Source of the DNA: JBBRNH01 sp038230415
GTDB lineage: Bacteria; Bacteroidota; Bacteroidia; Cytophagales; Spirosomataceae
Assembly (NCBI GenBank): GCA_038230415.1
Contig: JBBRNH010000008.1
Span: forward strand, 1-64,000
Length of the DNA: 64,000 bases
Direction of reading: 5' to 3'
Shown: positions 20,103 through 28,145 of the stretch, piece after piece
Layout: each line of letters starts with the position of its first letter
How positions within the stretch are numbered: the first letter of the stretch is position 1
Notes under the pieces: generated by a model
What the model was told of the DNA's origin: nothing
The model's database searches: none
Seen by the model: the letters and a program-made list of their open reading frames with translations, nothing else
Translations under genes and position numbers: made by a program

Positions 20103-21272
20103 ATGAGAGCCAACGCATTTTGCCTGAATCTGAGCCTATTGCTGCTAATGGGTGGCTTTTGTGCCGCCCAAACCCAATCGCTCATTGGCCGCGACACCAC
20201 CATCGCCTACGCCATGCCGGTGCTGACCCAAACGCCAACAGGAGCCATGCTGCTGACATGGACCGAAAAAGATGCCGCCGGAACAGGGACATTTTGTATG
20301 GCGCAATCTGCCGATGGCGGCCAAACGTTTGCCGACCGGCGCGTAATTGTGACGGGCAAAGGCATTAGCGGCAGTCGGCTGATGCGGCCCAAAGTAATGA
20401 CCAAAAAAGACGGCTCATTGGTGGCCGTGTTCTCGAACCGAACCGACGTAAACGGCAAACGCGCCCTTGACATTCAGGTTAGCACGTCAACTGATAACGG
20501 CCTGACCTGGACAACGCCAAAATCAGCAGATAGTGACCCTACGCCCTGTGTACGCGGTTTTTTTGATGCCGTAATCCTGCCCAACGATGAACTTGCCATT
20601 GCTTACCTGAAAGACGTAGCTGGCAGCACCAAACACGAAGAGCGTAATCTGCGGCTCGTACTGACCAAAAACGGTCAGTTTCTGCCCGAACGCATTATTG
20701 ACTCGGTGGTTTGCGATTGCTGCAACATTAGTATGCTTGTAGATGCCAACGGCGCACTGAATGTGTATTATCGCGACAATAACGATGACGTGCGTGACAT
20801 GGCCCGGATGACCTCGACCGACAACGGCCTAACCTTCTCGAAGCCCCAAATCATGTTTACCGATAACTGGAAAATTGCCGGTTGCCCCCACAGCGGAGCC
20901 TTCTCAACAAATTACGGCACCGGCACGCTCGTGACCTGGTTTTCGGGCAGCGAGACCGACAAAGGCGTTCGGCTGGTAACGCAGGATGGCAAACGATTAG
21001 CCCTCGCCAATGACCCGTCGGCCCGCAACGGTTATGCCGCCACGCAGGGCAACAAAGGCTTTTTTGTGTGGGAACAAAACAATGGTGCAAAAGCGCAGAT
21101 TGCCTACCAAACCCTGACCGGCGAAACTGTTTCGGCCATGAACTGGATAGCCGAGTCAGTCAACGGCACCAACGCGAGCAGCTTGTTACTCAACAATCAG
21201 GCAATCGTGGTCTATGAAGTCCGAAACGCCAACAAACGCAACGGCCTGAAATGGAGCCGGGTAACGCTGTGA
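20103..21272 (+). CDS. Secreted BNR/sialidase-like beta-propeller with CxCC motif
   Basis: The ATG at 20103 gives 389 residues with a signal peptide (LSLLLLMGGFCAAQ). Repeated Asp-box-like blades follow, such as SADGGQTF, STDNGLTW and STDNGLTF, which define a sialidase-fold propeller. The VVCDCCNISM segment is conspicuous and could bind a metal or heme. Catalytic sialidase residues are not evident, so glycosidase activity should not be assumed. It is 44 bp downstream of the hmuY-like gene and probably belongs to the same uptake operon. Confidence 0.75.
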   Translation: MRANAFCLNLSLLLLMGGFCAAQTQSLIGRDTTIAYAMPVLTQTPTGAMLLTWTEKDAAGTGTFCMAQSADGGQTFADRRVIVTGKGISGSRLMRPKVMTKKDGSLVAVFSNRTDVNGKRALDIQVSTSTDNGLTWTTPKSADSDPTPCVRGFFDAVILPNDELAIAYLKDVAGSTKHEERNLRLVLTKNGQFLPERIIDSVVCDCCNISMLVDANGALNVYYRDNNDDVRDMARMTSTDNGLTFSKPQIMFTDNWKIAGCPHSGAFSTNYGTGTLVTWFSGSETDKGVRLVTQDGKRLALANDPSARNGYAATQGNKGFFVWEQNNGAKAQIAYQTLTGETVSAMNWIAESVNGTNASSLLLNNQAIVVYEVRNANKRNGLKWSRVTL

Positions 21273-21293
21273 ATTAGGGAAATTTTGTATGAC

Positions 21294-21331
21294 GGCTTGG
21301 TTTGATAAACGCGGATTCAGCAAACCAAGCC
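21294..21331. repeat. 11-bp inverted repeat (terminator-like hairpin without T-run)
   Basis: GGCTTGGTTTG (21294-21304) and CAAACCAAGCC (21321-21331) are perfectly complementary around a 16-nt loop. GTATG and CATAC extend the symmetry on the outside. It lies between the propeller gene and the small membrane protein gene. Confidence 0.55.
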
Positions 21332-21369
21332 ACCATACAAGCCGTTGACGCTCAACAACCGAATCAGCT

Positions 21370-21702
21370 ATGAAGCACGCAAAAACATACATCAACGCCC
21401 AGGGAGCCATTGTTCCGGTGCAGCCCTGGCGGTGGAGCCGCGTTCCTGCCGTGCTGTGGTTAGCGGCTGTCGGCACGGCGTTGCCGATTTTCGCGCTCAT
21501 CGGGCGGCTGGTTTTACTGACCGTGCAACCCGAACCCATCACCCCCGACGATGACCTGAACCTGACTGTTTTTACACTTCTGTTATGTCTGTTCGGCACG
21601 GCGTTCTTCGGGTTTGTGGTCTATATGATGGCCCGCCCCGAAGAACCCGACGAATTGATGCAGTCACTAAGCTCGAATTATCCGCCCGAACCCGAAGCAT
21701 AG
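21370..21702 (+). CDS. Small membrane protein of unknown function, two spans
   Basis: The 110-residue frame has two hydrophobic segments (PAVLWLAAVGTALPIFALIG and LTVFTLLLCLFGTAFFGFVVYMM) and an acidic, proline-rich C-terminal tail. No family is recognised. It follows the heme-type operon by 97 bp containing a hairpin. Coding is supported by the coherent membrane topology and by the lack of any competing frame. Confidence 0.6.
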   Translation: MKHAKTYINAQGAIVPVQPWRWSRVPAVLWLAAVGTALPIFALIGRLVLLTVQPEPITPDDDLNLTVFTLLLCLFGTAFFGFVVYMMARPEEPDELMQSLSSNYPPEPEA

Positions 21703-21821
21703 CCAGAAAGTATGCGGCTGGTTTCGGGTGAGAAACGGGAAACCGGCCAACGCTTGGCCCTCCACTACCACAAAATGGGCTATTGGGAATCACGTTGTCA
21801 GACGCGGAGGAGAAAAATTTA

Positions 21822-21838
21822 GTTGCGTTTTTGGCAAC
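21822..21838 (-). terminator. Weak terminator-like hairpin downstream of the MerC gene
   Basis: On the minus strand GTTGC and GCAAC form a 5-bp stem with a 7-nt loop, followed by TAAATTTTT. The stem is short, so termination is only likely. Confidence 0.4.
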
Positions 21839-21883
21839 GCTAACCGATGTCAACTACCTAACCGACAGGCGTTTATCGGCTCC

Positions 21884-22267
21884 TTAATGGCTATGCACCT
21901 GCCTGTGCTGCCGGATGTTGATGAGGTGCGTGGTGACTAAGCCGAACGAAGCCGCGTAGCCGAGGTACTCAAAAGCCGGATTCACGTCTTCGAGCAAAAT
22001 AGCAACGGCAAACACCGTCAGACAACTCCATAACGCCACCCGAACGGCGGGCGCGGCATAATGCCGGGTGGCAAAATAAACGGCCACGATGTTTACGCCG
22101 ATAAAAACATAGTCCAAACTCATGTAGCCAACCCGAAGTGTATCGTGTTGCAAAATATTGGAGGTAACGAGCAAAACGGGCGTAATCAGGCAGTGAATAA
22201 TGCACAAAATAGAGCCAGTGATTCCTACGTAATCAGCTTTGGTGTCAATGAGTTCAGCAATTTTCAT
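21884..22267 (-). CDS. MerC-domain membrane protein
   Basis: The start at 22267 (MKIAELIDTKADYVGITGS) gives 127 residues. A longer frame adds an untypical N terminus. It has four hydrophobic segments and the paired cysteine/histidine signature SILCIIHCLITP of the MerC family. MerC proteins were named for mercuric ion transport, but the many Bacteroidota relatives without a mer operon are of unknown cargo. No mer genes are nearby. Confidence 0.8.
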   Translation of the reverse strand: MKIAELIDTKADYVGITGSILCIIHCLITPVLLVTSNILQHDTLRVGYMSLDYVFIGVNIVAVYFATRHYAAPAVRVALWSCLTVFAVAILLEDVNPAFEYLGYAASFGLVTTHLINIRQHRQVHSH

Positions 22268-22354
22268 CGGGTAGAATGCGTCGTTTCGTAGAGACAAAAC
22301 GATCCACATTCCCGAATAGTTGCAATGATGTTGCATTTATGAGCGTTCGGCAGC

Positions 22355-23068
22355 TCAGTTCACCTTGCTTAATACAGTGTAACTCATCAATTTCCCGTTT
22401 CGATAAGTTTCGGTGCGAATGTCAAACAGCGCATCGTTGGTGCGGTAACTAACCGTCTGCATCCTGAAAGCGGGCATTCCCATTCCCATTACGCGGGTTT
22501 TCATTTCAGTATCACCCGTGATTTTCCAGGTATTGTAGGTCCCGGCAGGCACCGTTATTGATTCCTGCGGGCCAACCTGCCGGTTTGTCATCGTAACAGT
22601 CATATCCATCATTTTCTGACCGTCGGTGTATAACTCACTCTCCATCAGGCCATCCGGCATTTTTTCATTACTTGACAACTTGGCCGGATAGTCTAATTGA
22701 TTGGTTTTTATCCGCATCTCACCGTTTTTGAATGCCTGCTGATTGGCCGTCATCATCCCCGATAAATCAGCGATCAGTTCGGTGCCGGTGCAGGTATAGT
22801 TCACAACCGACGGATTAATCTGCGATTTCCCTTTCTCGTCAGTCATCTGAAACACCATCTCGATTACGGTATTGGCTCCCTCGCGCCGGGCCTCTTTTAC
22901 GGTGTAGGTCATCTTGCCATTCGGTTTGTCTTTGGCTGTGTATGACAGCAGTTCGTAGATCATGCCCGGCTTAAATGTTAAGCCCATACAGGTTTGGGCG
23001 TGGCCCTTGACGAACGTCAATAGGCAGAAAAGGGCAACAAGCAGACGATTGGCAACGGGCAGGTGCAT
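22355..23068 (-). CDS. Secreted TapB-like (DUF3108-related) protein
   Basis: The 237-residue protein has a signal peptide (LLVALFCLLTFVKGHAQ). Its beta-rich body contains TYTVKEARREGANTVIEM, ITVPAGTYNTWKITGDTE and RTETYRNGKLMSYTVLSKV. This pattern is seen in periplasmic proteins annotated TapB or DUF3108. No catalytic motif is visible. It lies between the MerC-like and UbiA genes on the same strand, with about 90-bp gaps, so co-transcription is uncertain. Confidence 0.65.
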   Translation of the reverse strand: MHLPVANRLLVALFCLLTFVKGHAQTCMGLTFKPGMIYELLSYTAKDKPNGKMTYTVKEARREGANTVIEMVFQMTDEKGKSQINPSVVNYTCTGTELIADLSGMMTANQQAFKNGEMRIKTNQLDYPAKLSSNEKMPDGLMESELYTDGQKMMDMTVTMTNRQVGPQESITVPAGTYNTWKITGDTEMKTRVMGMGMPAFRMQTVSYRTNDALFDIRTETYRNGKLMSYTVLSKVN

Positions 23069-23163
23069 GGCAACGGACAGTTTTAATGAGCTGCAAGTTT
23101 ACAGTACTGATGGCTGGTTTTAACCGATAATTTAGTGAACGGCAAAATCGGCCCGCCCCTTGA

Positions 23164-24045
23164 CTACACCCAGATCATACTCAACACGCCCATCAGCATA
23201 ATTACCTTGCAGAGTTGGCTGAGGAAGTAGAAATCGCGCTTGGTATCGGCATAAACCAACCGATACACGAACCACGTAATGGGCGCAAGCATGACCAAGA
23301 AAATCACGTCTAAGTGGCGATTATTGAGCAGGTCGGCAATGAGAAACAGCGTAGCTATAAAGCTGGCAATCAGCACATACAGAAAGATTTTGGTGCGCCT
23401 GATGCCCCAGATAATGGGCAGCGTCCGGCAACCGAATCGCTCGTCGCCCCGCACGTCTTCCATATCTTTAATGACTTCCCGAACGAGCGTGATCACGAAC
23501 GAGAACGTGGCATAAATCAAGACCAGATCCCAATTCTGCCGGTAGTAAACGGCCAGCACCAGCAATGAAAGTGCCGTCAGAAAGCCCACAATCAGGTTGC
23601 CAATGAAGGGTTGCCGCTTAAAGTGAGACGAGTAAAACCAGAGCAGCGTGGCCGACAGCACGTTCACCAAAAACACCCACCGGCTCAGATACAGCCCGCC
23701 GAGACAACCCAGCCCGTTCAGGATTTGGTGCAGCCCAATGGCCCAGCGTCGTTTCAGATACCGCCCGATAACCACCCGCCCCGGCTTGTTGACGATGTCA
23801 ATTTTGATGTCAAAATAATCATTGATGATGTAGCCCGCAGCCGCAATGCAAACCGTTGAAAACGAGAGAATCAGCAGTTTTGGATCGGTGAGTTGAGTGC
23901 GCCATTGGCTGGGCCACGCCCCCGTTGCCCCCACCAGAAACACGCGGGCTAAGTACTGCATCAGCACCACAATCAGCAGGTTTTGCACACGCACCAAGCG
24001 CAAAAAACCGGCGGCAAAATCGGTAAAGGTGAGTTTCCGGGTCAT
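23164..24045 (-). CDS. UbiA-family prenyltransferase (GGGP-synthase-like annotation group)
   Basis: The 293-residue polytopic protein has both aspartate-rich motifs that bind Mg-prenyl diphosphate: NDYFDIKID at residues 75-83 and DMEDVRGD at 194-201. Bacteroidota relatives are usually labelled geranylgeranylglycerol-phosphate geranylgeranyltransferases, but substrate calls in this family are unsafe without biochemistry. It is divergent from bshA. A -7 element sits only 9 bp upstream of the ATG, so the mRNA would be almost leaderless. Confidence 0.85.
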   Translation of the reverse strand: MTRKLTFTDFAAGFLRLVRVQNLLIVVLMQYLARVFLVGATGAWPSQWRTQLTDPKLLILSFSTVCIAAAGYIINDYFDIKIDIVNKPGRVVIGRYLKRRWAIGLHQILNGLGCLGGLYLSRWVFLVNVLSATLLWFYSSHFKRQPFIGNLIVGFLTALSLLVLAVYYRQNWDLVLIYATFSFVITLVREVIKDMEDVRGDERFGCRTLPIIWGIRRTKIFLYVLIASFIATLFLIADLLNNRHLDVIFLVMLAPITWFVYRLVYADTKRDFYFLSQLCKVIMLMGVLSMIWV

Positions 24046-24053
24046 GTCTGGGT

Positions 24054-24061
24054 CAAAAGTA
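24054..24061 (-). promoter_or_regulatory. -7 element of the UbiA gene
   Basis: On the minus strand TACTTTTG matches TAnnTTTG and ends 9 bp before the ATG. With the usual start-site distance this leaves a leader of only a few nucleotides. Confidence 0.5.
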
Positions 24062-24148
24062 ACAATTCCTTCACAGCCCGCGCCGTGACTTTTTTAGCCC
24101 GAACCGTGTTTATCCCGCAGTCGTTCTGGAAACCGGCGGCTTCTGACT

Positions 24149-25279
24149 ATGAAAATCGGTATTGTCTGTTATCCCACCTTCGGGGGCAGTGGCGTGGTGG
24201 CAACTGAACTCGGTAAGGCTCTCGCCAAGAACAACCATCAGGTTCATTTTATCACCTACCAGCAACCGCCCCGGCTCGATTTCTTTAACGAGAACGTTTT
24301 TTACCACGAAGTAAGCGTGCCAACATATCCGCTTTTTCAGTTCCCGCCGTATGAATCGGCCTTGGCAAGCGAGATGGTAAACGTGGTGCTGAACGAGAAC
24401 GTTGATCTGCTCCACGTGCATTATGCCATTCCCCACGCGTCGGCGGCTTTCATGGCAAAAATGATTTTACGGTCGCAGGGGCGTACTGTGCCGGTTGTGA
24501 CCACCCTGCACGGCACCGACATCACCCTCGTCGGCAAAGACGAATCGTATGAGCCGGTGGTCACGTTCAGCATCAACGAATCTGATGGGGTAACGTCGGT
24601 CTCGGAAGACCTCAAACGCGACACCTACAAGCACTTCAAGATTACCCGCGAGATTGAGGTAATCCCGAACTTTATTGACCTCACGCGCTTCAAACGGCAG
24701 GACAAAGACCACTTCAAACGCGCTATCTGCCCAAACGGTGAGAAACTATTGGTGCATACGTCCAATTTTCGGCGGGTGAAACGGATGGACGACGCGGTTA
24801 AAATTTTCTACCACGTGCAGCAGCAAATCCCGGCCAAATTGCTCCTCGTGGGTGACGGCCCGGAACGCGGGCGCATCGAAAAGCTCGTGAAAGAACTCGG
24901 CATTTATGATTCGGTGCGGTTCTTAGGCAAATTAGATGCCGTTGAAGAGGTACTGTCCGTAGCCGATTTGTTTCTGATGCCCTCCGAAAACGAGAGCTTT
25001 GGCCTGGCCGCTTTAGAAGCCTTAGCCTGCGAAGTCCCATTAATCACAACCAACGTTGGCGGCCTGCCCGAACTGAACATCCCCGGCGTAACGGGGTTTT
25101 TGAGTAATGTGGGAGACGTGGACGAGATGACCAAAAACGCGCTCTTTATTTTGCAGGACGATCAACTGCCGACTTTCAAGGCCAACGCCCTGGCACGGGC
25201 AAAGGTGTTTGAACTCTCGAAAATCCTGCCGATGTACGAAGCCCATTATGAGCGGGTTTTGGCAGCCAGCCGTTCGTAA
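24149..25279 (+). CDS. bshA: N-acetyl-alpha-D-glucosaminyl L-malate synthase (bacillithiol pathway)
   Basis: BshA joins UDP-GlcNAc and L-malate in the first step of bacillithiol synthesis. The 376-residue GT4 enzyme begins MKIGIVCYPTFGGSGVVATE, the diagnostic BshA start. It has the ligand loops DLLHVHYAIPHA and TLHGTDITLVG and the EX7E-type motif SENESFGLAALEALACE. Length is normal. The bshB and bshC genes are not in the window. Bacillithiol is the main low-molecular-weight thiol of many Bacteroidota. Confidence 0.95.
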   Translation: MKIGIVCYPTFGGSGVVATELGKALAKNNHQVHFITYQQPPRLDFFNENVFYHEVSVPTYPLFQFPPYESALASEMVNVVLNENVDLLHVHYAIPHASAAFMAKMILRSQGRTVPVVTTLHGTDITLVGKDESYEPVVTFSINESDGVTSVSEDLKRDTYKHFKITREIEVIPNFIDLTRFKRQDKDHFKRAICPNGEKLLVHTSNFRRVKRMDDAVKIFYHVQQQIPAKLLLVGDGPERGRIEKLVKELGIYDSVRFLGKLDAVEEVLSVADLFLMPSENESFGLAALEALACEVPLITTNVGGLPELNIPGVTGFLSNVGDVDEMTKNALFILQDDQLPTFKANALARAKVFELSKILPMYEAHYERVLAASRS

Positions 25280-25294
25280 CGCGCCTGATTTGTT

Positions 25295-25302
25295 TATTTT
25301 TG
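25295..25302 (+). promoter_or_regulatory. -7 element upstream of the first Uma2 gene
   Basis: TATTTTTG matches TAnnTTTG 22 bp before the ATG at 25325. The T-rich context makes chance matches more likely. Confidence 0.4.
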
Positions 25303-25324
25303 ATAAACTGTAAACCGTCTGATT

Positions 25325-25888
25325 ATGCTGGTTGAAACCCAATATGCCGAGACACTGCCCACCACGTTGCAAACCGTTGACGAGTTTGAAGCCTGGGAGC
25401 GGCAACACGCCCACGAAGGCAGCTACGAATTTGTTCGGGGCCGCGTTATTCCTACATCTATGAAACAAGACGAAATACTGATTGCCCGGTTTCTGACTCG
25501 TTTATTCGTCAAAACGGATGCTTACCAACGTGGGGAAGAGCTGCTGACAGAAATTGATTCTTATGTAGACGGCGTTCGGAAGCGCGTTCCCGACCTAACC
25601 TATTTTACGGTTGAACAACTGACCGCTATTCAGCAAAAACAGCGCGTAAGCACGTTCTTCGCTATCGAAATCCTGTCAGATTCAGAATCGCATGAAGACG
25701 TTTTAGAGAAAATCGAAGACTATTTCGACGGGGGGGCGCAGTTGGTCTGGTACATCATTCCCAAACGCAAAATTATCGAAGCCTACACCGCGCCGTTCGA
25801 CCGCCGGGTATATGCAGCCAATGACCAGATTTCTGCCGCGCCCGTTGTGCCGGAACTGACGTTTACAGTCGCTGATTTGTTTGTGTAA
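25325..25888 (+). CDS. Uma2 (DUF820) family putative endonuclease, copy 1
   Basis: The 187-residue protein has the Uma2 restriction-endonuclease-like core: YEFVRGRVIP, then VPDLTYFT, then FAIEILSDSE, supplying the D ... E-x-L pattern of the PD-(D/E)XK fold. EKIEDYFDGGAQLVWYI is the typical C-terminal part. Uma2 genes occur in many copies in cyanobacteria and Cytophagales and have no settled role. A second, divergent copy is at 45774. The two share only the family pattern, so they are not a recent duplicate. Confidence 0.85.
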   Translation: MLVETQYAETLPTTLQTVDEFEAWERQHAHEGSYEFVRGRVIPTSMKQDEILIARFLTRLFVKTDAYQRGEELLTEIDSYVDGVRKRVPDLTYFTVEQLTAIQQKQRVSTFFAIEILSDSESHEDVLEKIEDYFDGGAQLVWYIIPKRKIIEAYTAPFDRRVYAANDQISAAPVVPELTFTVADLFV

Positions 25889-25918
25889 TATAATTTGCCG
25901 GAGTCTTACTCAACTAAA

Positions 25919-25949
25919 GCCCCGCCACAGCCTGGGGGCGGTGGCAAAC
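25919..25949 (+). repeat. REP-like palindromic repeat, copy 1
   Basis: The core GCCACAGCCTGGGGGCGGTG is flanked by 5' GCCCC and 3' GCAAAC. GCCAC and GTGGC pair at the ends to form a GC-rich hairpin. The same 26-31 nt sequence, in some copies with the preceding CAACTAA, recurs at 32133-32163 (inverted) and 32198-32223. It lies 7 bp upstream of the NDH-2 start codon. Confidence 0.8.
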
Positions 25950-25955
25950 AAAGTT

Positions 25956-27302
25956 ATGAATCCAAATATTCCCATTCAGTCCGACCGCAAGCGCGTCGTT
26001 ATCGTCGGGGCCGGTTTTGGTGGGTTGCACCTCGCCCGGAAACTCTCACACCAGCCCGATTTCCAGGTTGTGCTGCTCAACCGCACCAACTACCACGAGT
26101 TTCAGCCGCTCTATTATCAGGTAGCAACGGCAGGGCTCGAAGCCAATTCCATTCTGTTTCCGCTTCGAAATATATTTGGCAACTGCAAAAACGTGCACAT
26201 CCGCGTCACCGACGTTACCGGCGTTCGGACTGATGCTCAGGAAGTTGACACCGACCTCGGCCCGATTCATTACGACTATTTAGTGATGGCAACCGGGGCC
26301 GATACCAACTTTTTCAATCAGCAGAACATCATCGAGAAAGCATTACCGATGAAATCGGTATCGGAAGCGATTGCGCTCAGAAACCGGATTCTGCAAAATT
26401 TCGAGGATGCCCTGAGCGTCGAAACTGCCGACGAACGCACGGGCTTCATGGATTTTGTGGTGGTGGGTGGCGGGCCAACCGGCGTTGAACTGTGCGGTAC
26501 ATTAGCCGAGATGCGAAAAACCGTGCTGCCCCGCGACTATCCCGAACTCGATTTTAAGATGATGGATATTTACCTCATCGAGTCGGGCGCAGAATTGCTG
26601 GGGCCAATGTCAGAACATTCGCAACGCAAATCGCTCGAATACCTTCAAAATCTGGGCGTACTGGTGCGGCTCAAAACCCGCGTGAAGGATTTTGACGGTA
26701 CAACGGTGTTCATGAACGACGGCACCACCCTCCGCACTAATAACCTGATCTGGGCGGCTGGTGTGCGGGCTAACCCATTACCCGGACTGCCTGCTGATGT
26801 TATCGGTCGGGGCAACCGGCTGATTGTCAACCGAATGAATCAGGTGCGGGGGTTCGAGAACGTGTTTGCCATTGGCGATGTGGCACTCATGGCCGAGGGA
26901 GAAGCCTGGCCCGACGGGCATCCGCAGGTGGCGCAACCGGCCATTCAACAGGGCAAACAATTGGCGAAAAATCTGATTAATAATCAAAAAGGCAAACCGA
27001 TGACCGAATTTGTGTATCACGACCTCGGCACGATGGCAACCGTTGGCAAAGGCCTGGCCGTAGTGGACGCGCCATTTCTGAAGTTTGGCGGTGTTATCGC
27101 CTGGTTGGTTTGGCTGTTTATTCACCTGATGAACATTGTGGGCGTGAAAAACCGGCTCCTGATTTTGATAAACTGGATGTGGAATTACCTGACCTACGAC
27201 AACTCGCTCCGGCTGATTATCCGGCAAAAGCTGCCGAAGGGCAACGCAGCCAACATGGAAGCCAAGATTGCCGATACAATGGTTGTCAGCAAAACAGTTT
27301 GA
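25956..27302 (+). CDS. Type II NADH dehydrogenase-like FAD oxidoreductase
   Basis: The ATG at 25956 (MNPNIPIQSDRKRVVIVGAG) gives 448 residues. The FAD-binding VVIVGAGFGGLHLARKL is near the N terminus, the NAD-binding FVVVGGGPTGVELCGTLAE is in the middle and the FAD-contacting FAIGDVALM is near residue 305. A C-terminal amphipathic/hydrophobic region (AWLVWLFIHLMNIVGV) would anchor it to the inner membrane, as in NDH-2. It should pass electrons from NADH to menaquinone without pumping protons. A REP-like repeat directly precedes it. Confidence 0.9.
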   Translation: MNPNIPIQSDRKRVVIVGAGFGGLHLARKLSHQPDFQVVLLNRTNYHEFQPLYYQVATAGLEANSILFPLRNIFGNCKNVHIRVTDVTGVRTDAQEVDTDLGPIHYDYLVMATGADTNFFNQQNIIEKALPMKSVSEAIALRNRILQNFEDALSVETADERTGFMDFVVVGGGPTGVELCGTLAEMRKTVLPRDYPELDFKMMDIYLIESGAELLGPMSEHSQRKSLEYLQNLGVLVRLKTRVKDFDGTTVFMNDGTTLRTNNLIWAAGVRANPLPGLPADVIGRGNRLIVNRMNQVRGFENVFAIGDVALMAEGEAWPDGHPQVAQPAIQQGKQLAKNLINNQKGKPMTEFVYHDLGTMATVGKGLAVVDAPFLKFGGVIAWLVWLFIHLMNIVGVKNRLLILINWMWNYLTYDNSLRLIIRQKLPKGNAANMEAKIADTMVVSKTV

Positions 27303-27306
27303 TAAT

Positions 27307-27314
27307 TACCTTTG
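27307..27314 (+). promoter_or_regulatory. Promoter of the fatty acid hydroxylase gene
   Basis: TACCTTTG fits TAnnTTTG. A TTG lies 21 bp upstream, which is acceptable -33 spacing. The element sits 28 bp before the ATG at 27342, which also argues against the TTG start inside it. Confidence 0.6.
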
Positions 27315-27341
27315 CAGCACTTACTCAATGAACATAAACCG

Positions 27342-27992
27342 ATGAATACAAACGCAACCATGACTAACCAACTACTCGCCGACATTGCCCACCCCAAGCC
27401 GAAACACAACGGCACCAAGCAACTCTTCGATAACCCAATTCTCGAAGCCCTCTCACGGACGCACATTTCGATTCCGATTACGATGTGGCTCACTCTGTCA
27501 GCGTTTTTGGGCTGGTACGCTTTTTCGTACACAAATATGGCCCCGCTCACCATTGGCGGGCTGTTTTTGGCGGGCCTGCTCGTGTTCACGCTCTTTGAAT
27601 ACGGACTGCATCGCTACATTTATCATATTCATCCCACAACCCCCGAACGGGCTAAGTTTCAATACACCTTTCACGGCGTTCACCACGAATTTCCGAAAGA
27701 CAAAACCCGGCTCGCCATGCCGCCCGCGCTGGCAATTTTTGTGGCTGCGTTCTTCTTCGGCCTGTTTTTTCTGCTGATGGGCGAAGCGGCTTATGCGTTC
27801 TTTCCCGGCTTCCTGGTGGGCTACACCGGCTATCTCTCGGTGCATTTTATCGTTCATGCCTACACCCCGCCGAAGAATTTTTTCCGGTGGCTCTGGATCA
27901 ATCACAGTGTGCATCATTACAAAGACGACGACAGTAACTACGGCGTATCGTCGCCGTTTTGGGATCACGTTTTTGGAACCTACAAGCGGTAA
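27342..27992 (+). CDS. Sterol desaturase/fatty acid hydroxylase superfamily membrane enzyme
   Basis: I use the ATG at 27342 (216 aa). The protein has four hydrophobic segments and the histidine clusters that bind the di-iron centre: HRYIYH, HGVHHEF, HFIVHAY and HSVHHYKDD. The pattern is closest to fatty acid 2-hydroxylases, which hydroxylate acyl chains of sphingolipids. Spirosoma-type bacteria contain 2-hydroxy fatty acids, so that is a reasonable but unproven role. A short hairpin follows the gene. Confidence 0.85.
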   Translation: MNTNATMTNQLLADIAHPKPKHNGTKQLFDNPILEALSRTHISIPITMWLTLSAFLGWYAFSYTNMAPLTIGGLFLAGLLVFTLFEYGLHRYIYHIHPTTPERAKFQYTFHGVHHEFPKDKTRLAMPPALAIFVAAFFFGLFFLLMGEAAYAFFPGFLVGYTGYLSVHFIVHAYTPPKNFFRWLWINHSVHHYKDDDSNYGVSSPFWDHVFGTYKR

Positions 27993-28016
27993 ACGAGCCT
28001 TGTTTGCCGCCTATCG

Positions 28017-28041
28017 AAACGCCCGGCCTGTTCGGGCGTTT
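28017..28041. terminator. Terminator-like hairpin between the hydroxylase and lysS
   Basis: AAACGCCCG (28017-28025) and CGGGCGTTT (28033-28041) form a perfect 9-bp stem with a 7-nt loop, ending in a short T-run in either direction. Confidence 0.7.
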
Positions 28042-28063
28042 CGCGTTTATGACTGTCCGGGCC

Positions 28064-28071
28064 TACTTTTG
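28064..28071 (+). promoter_or_regulatory. -7 element of lysS
   Basis: TACTTTTG matches TAnnTTTG, 74 bp upstream of the lysS ATG. The leader between contains two near-copies of AAACCGTAAAC. Confidence 0.5.
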
Positions 28072-28145
28072 TGCCTTCACAATCACGCATTTATTTCGGA
28101 ATGGATGAACCGTAAACCGAATACTATAAACCGTAAACTGACTTT

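Noticed and set aside
22321..22335. TGCAATGATGTTGCA upstream of the MerC gene as a zinc-responsive (Zur-like) operator
   Set aside because: Only five bases per arm are symmetric and I know of no matching consensus for this phylum; too weak to list as a feature.
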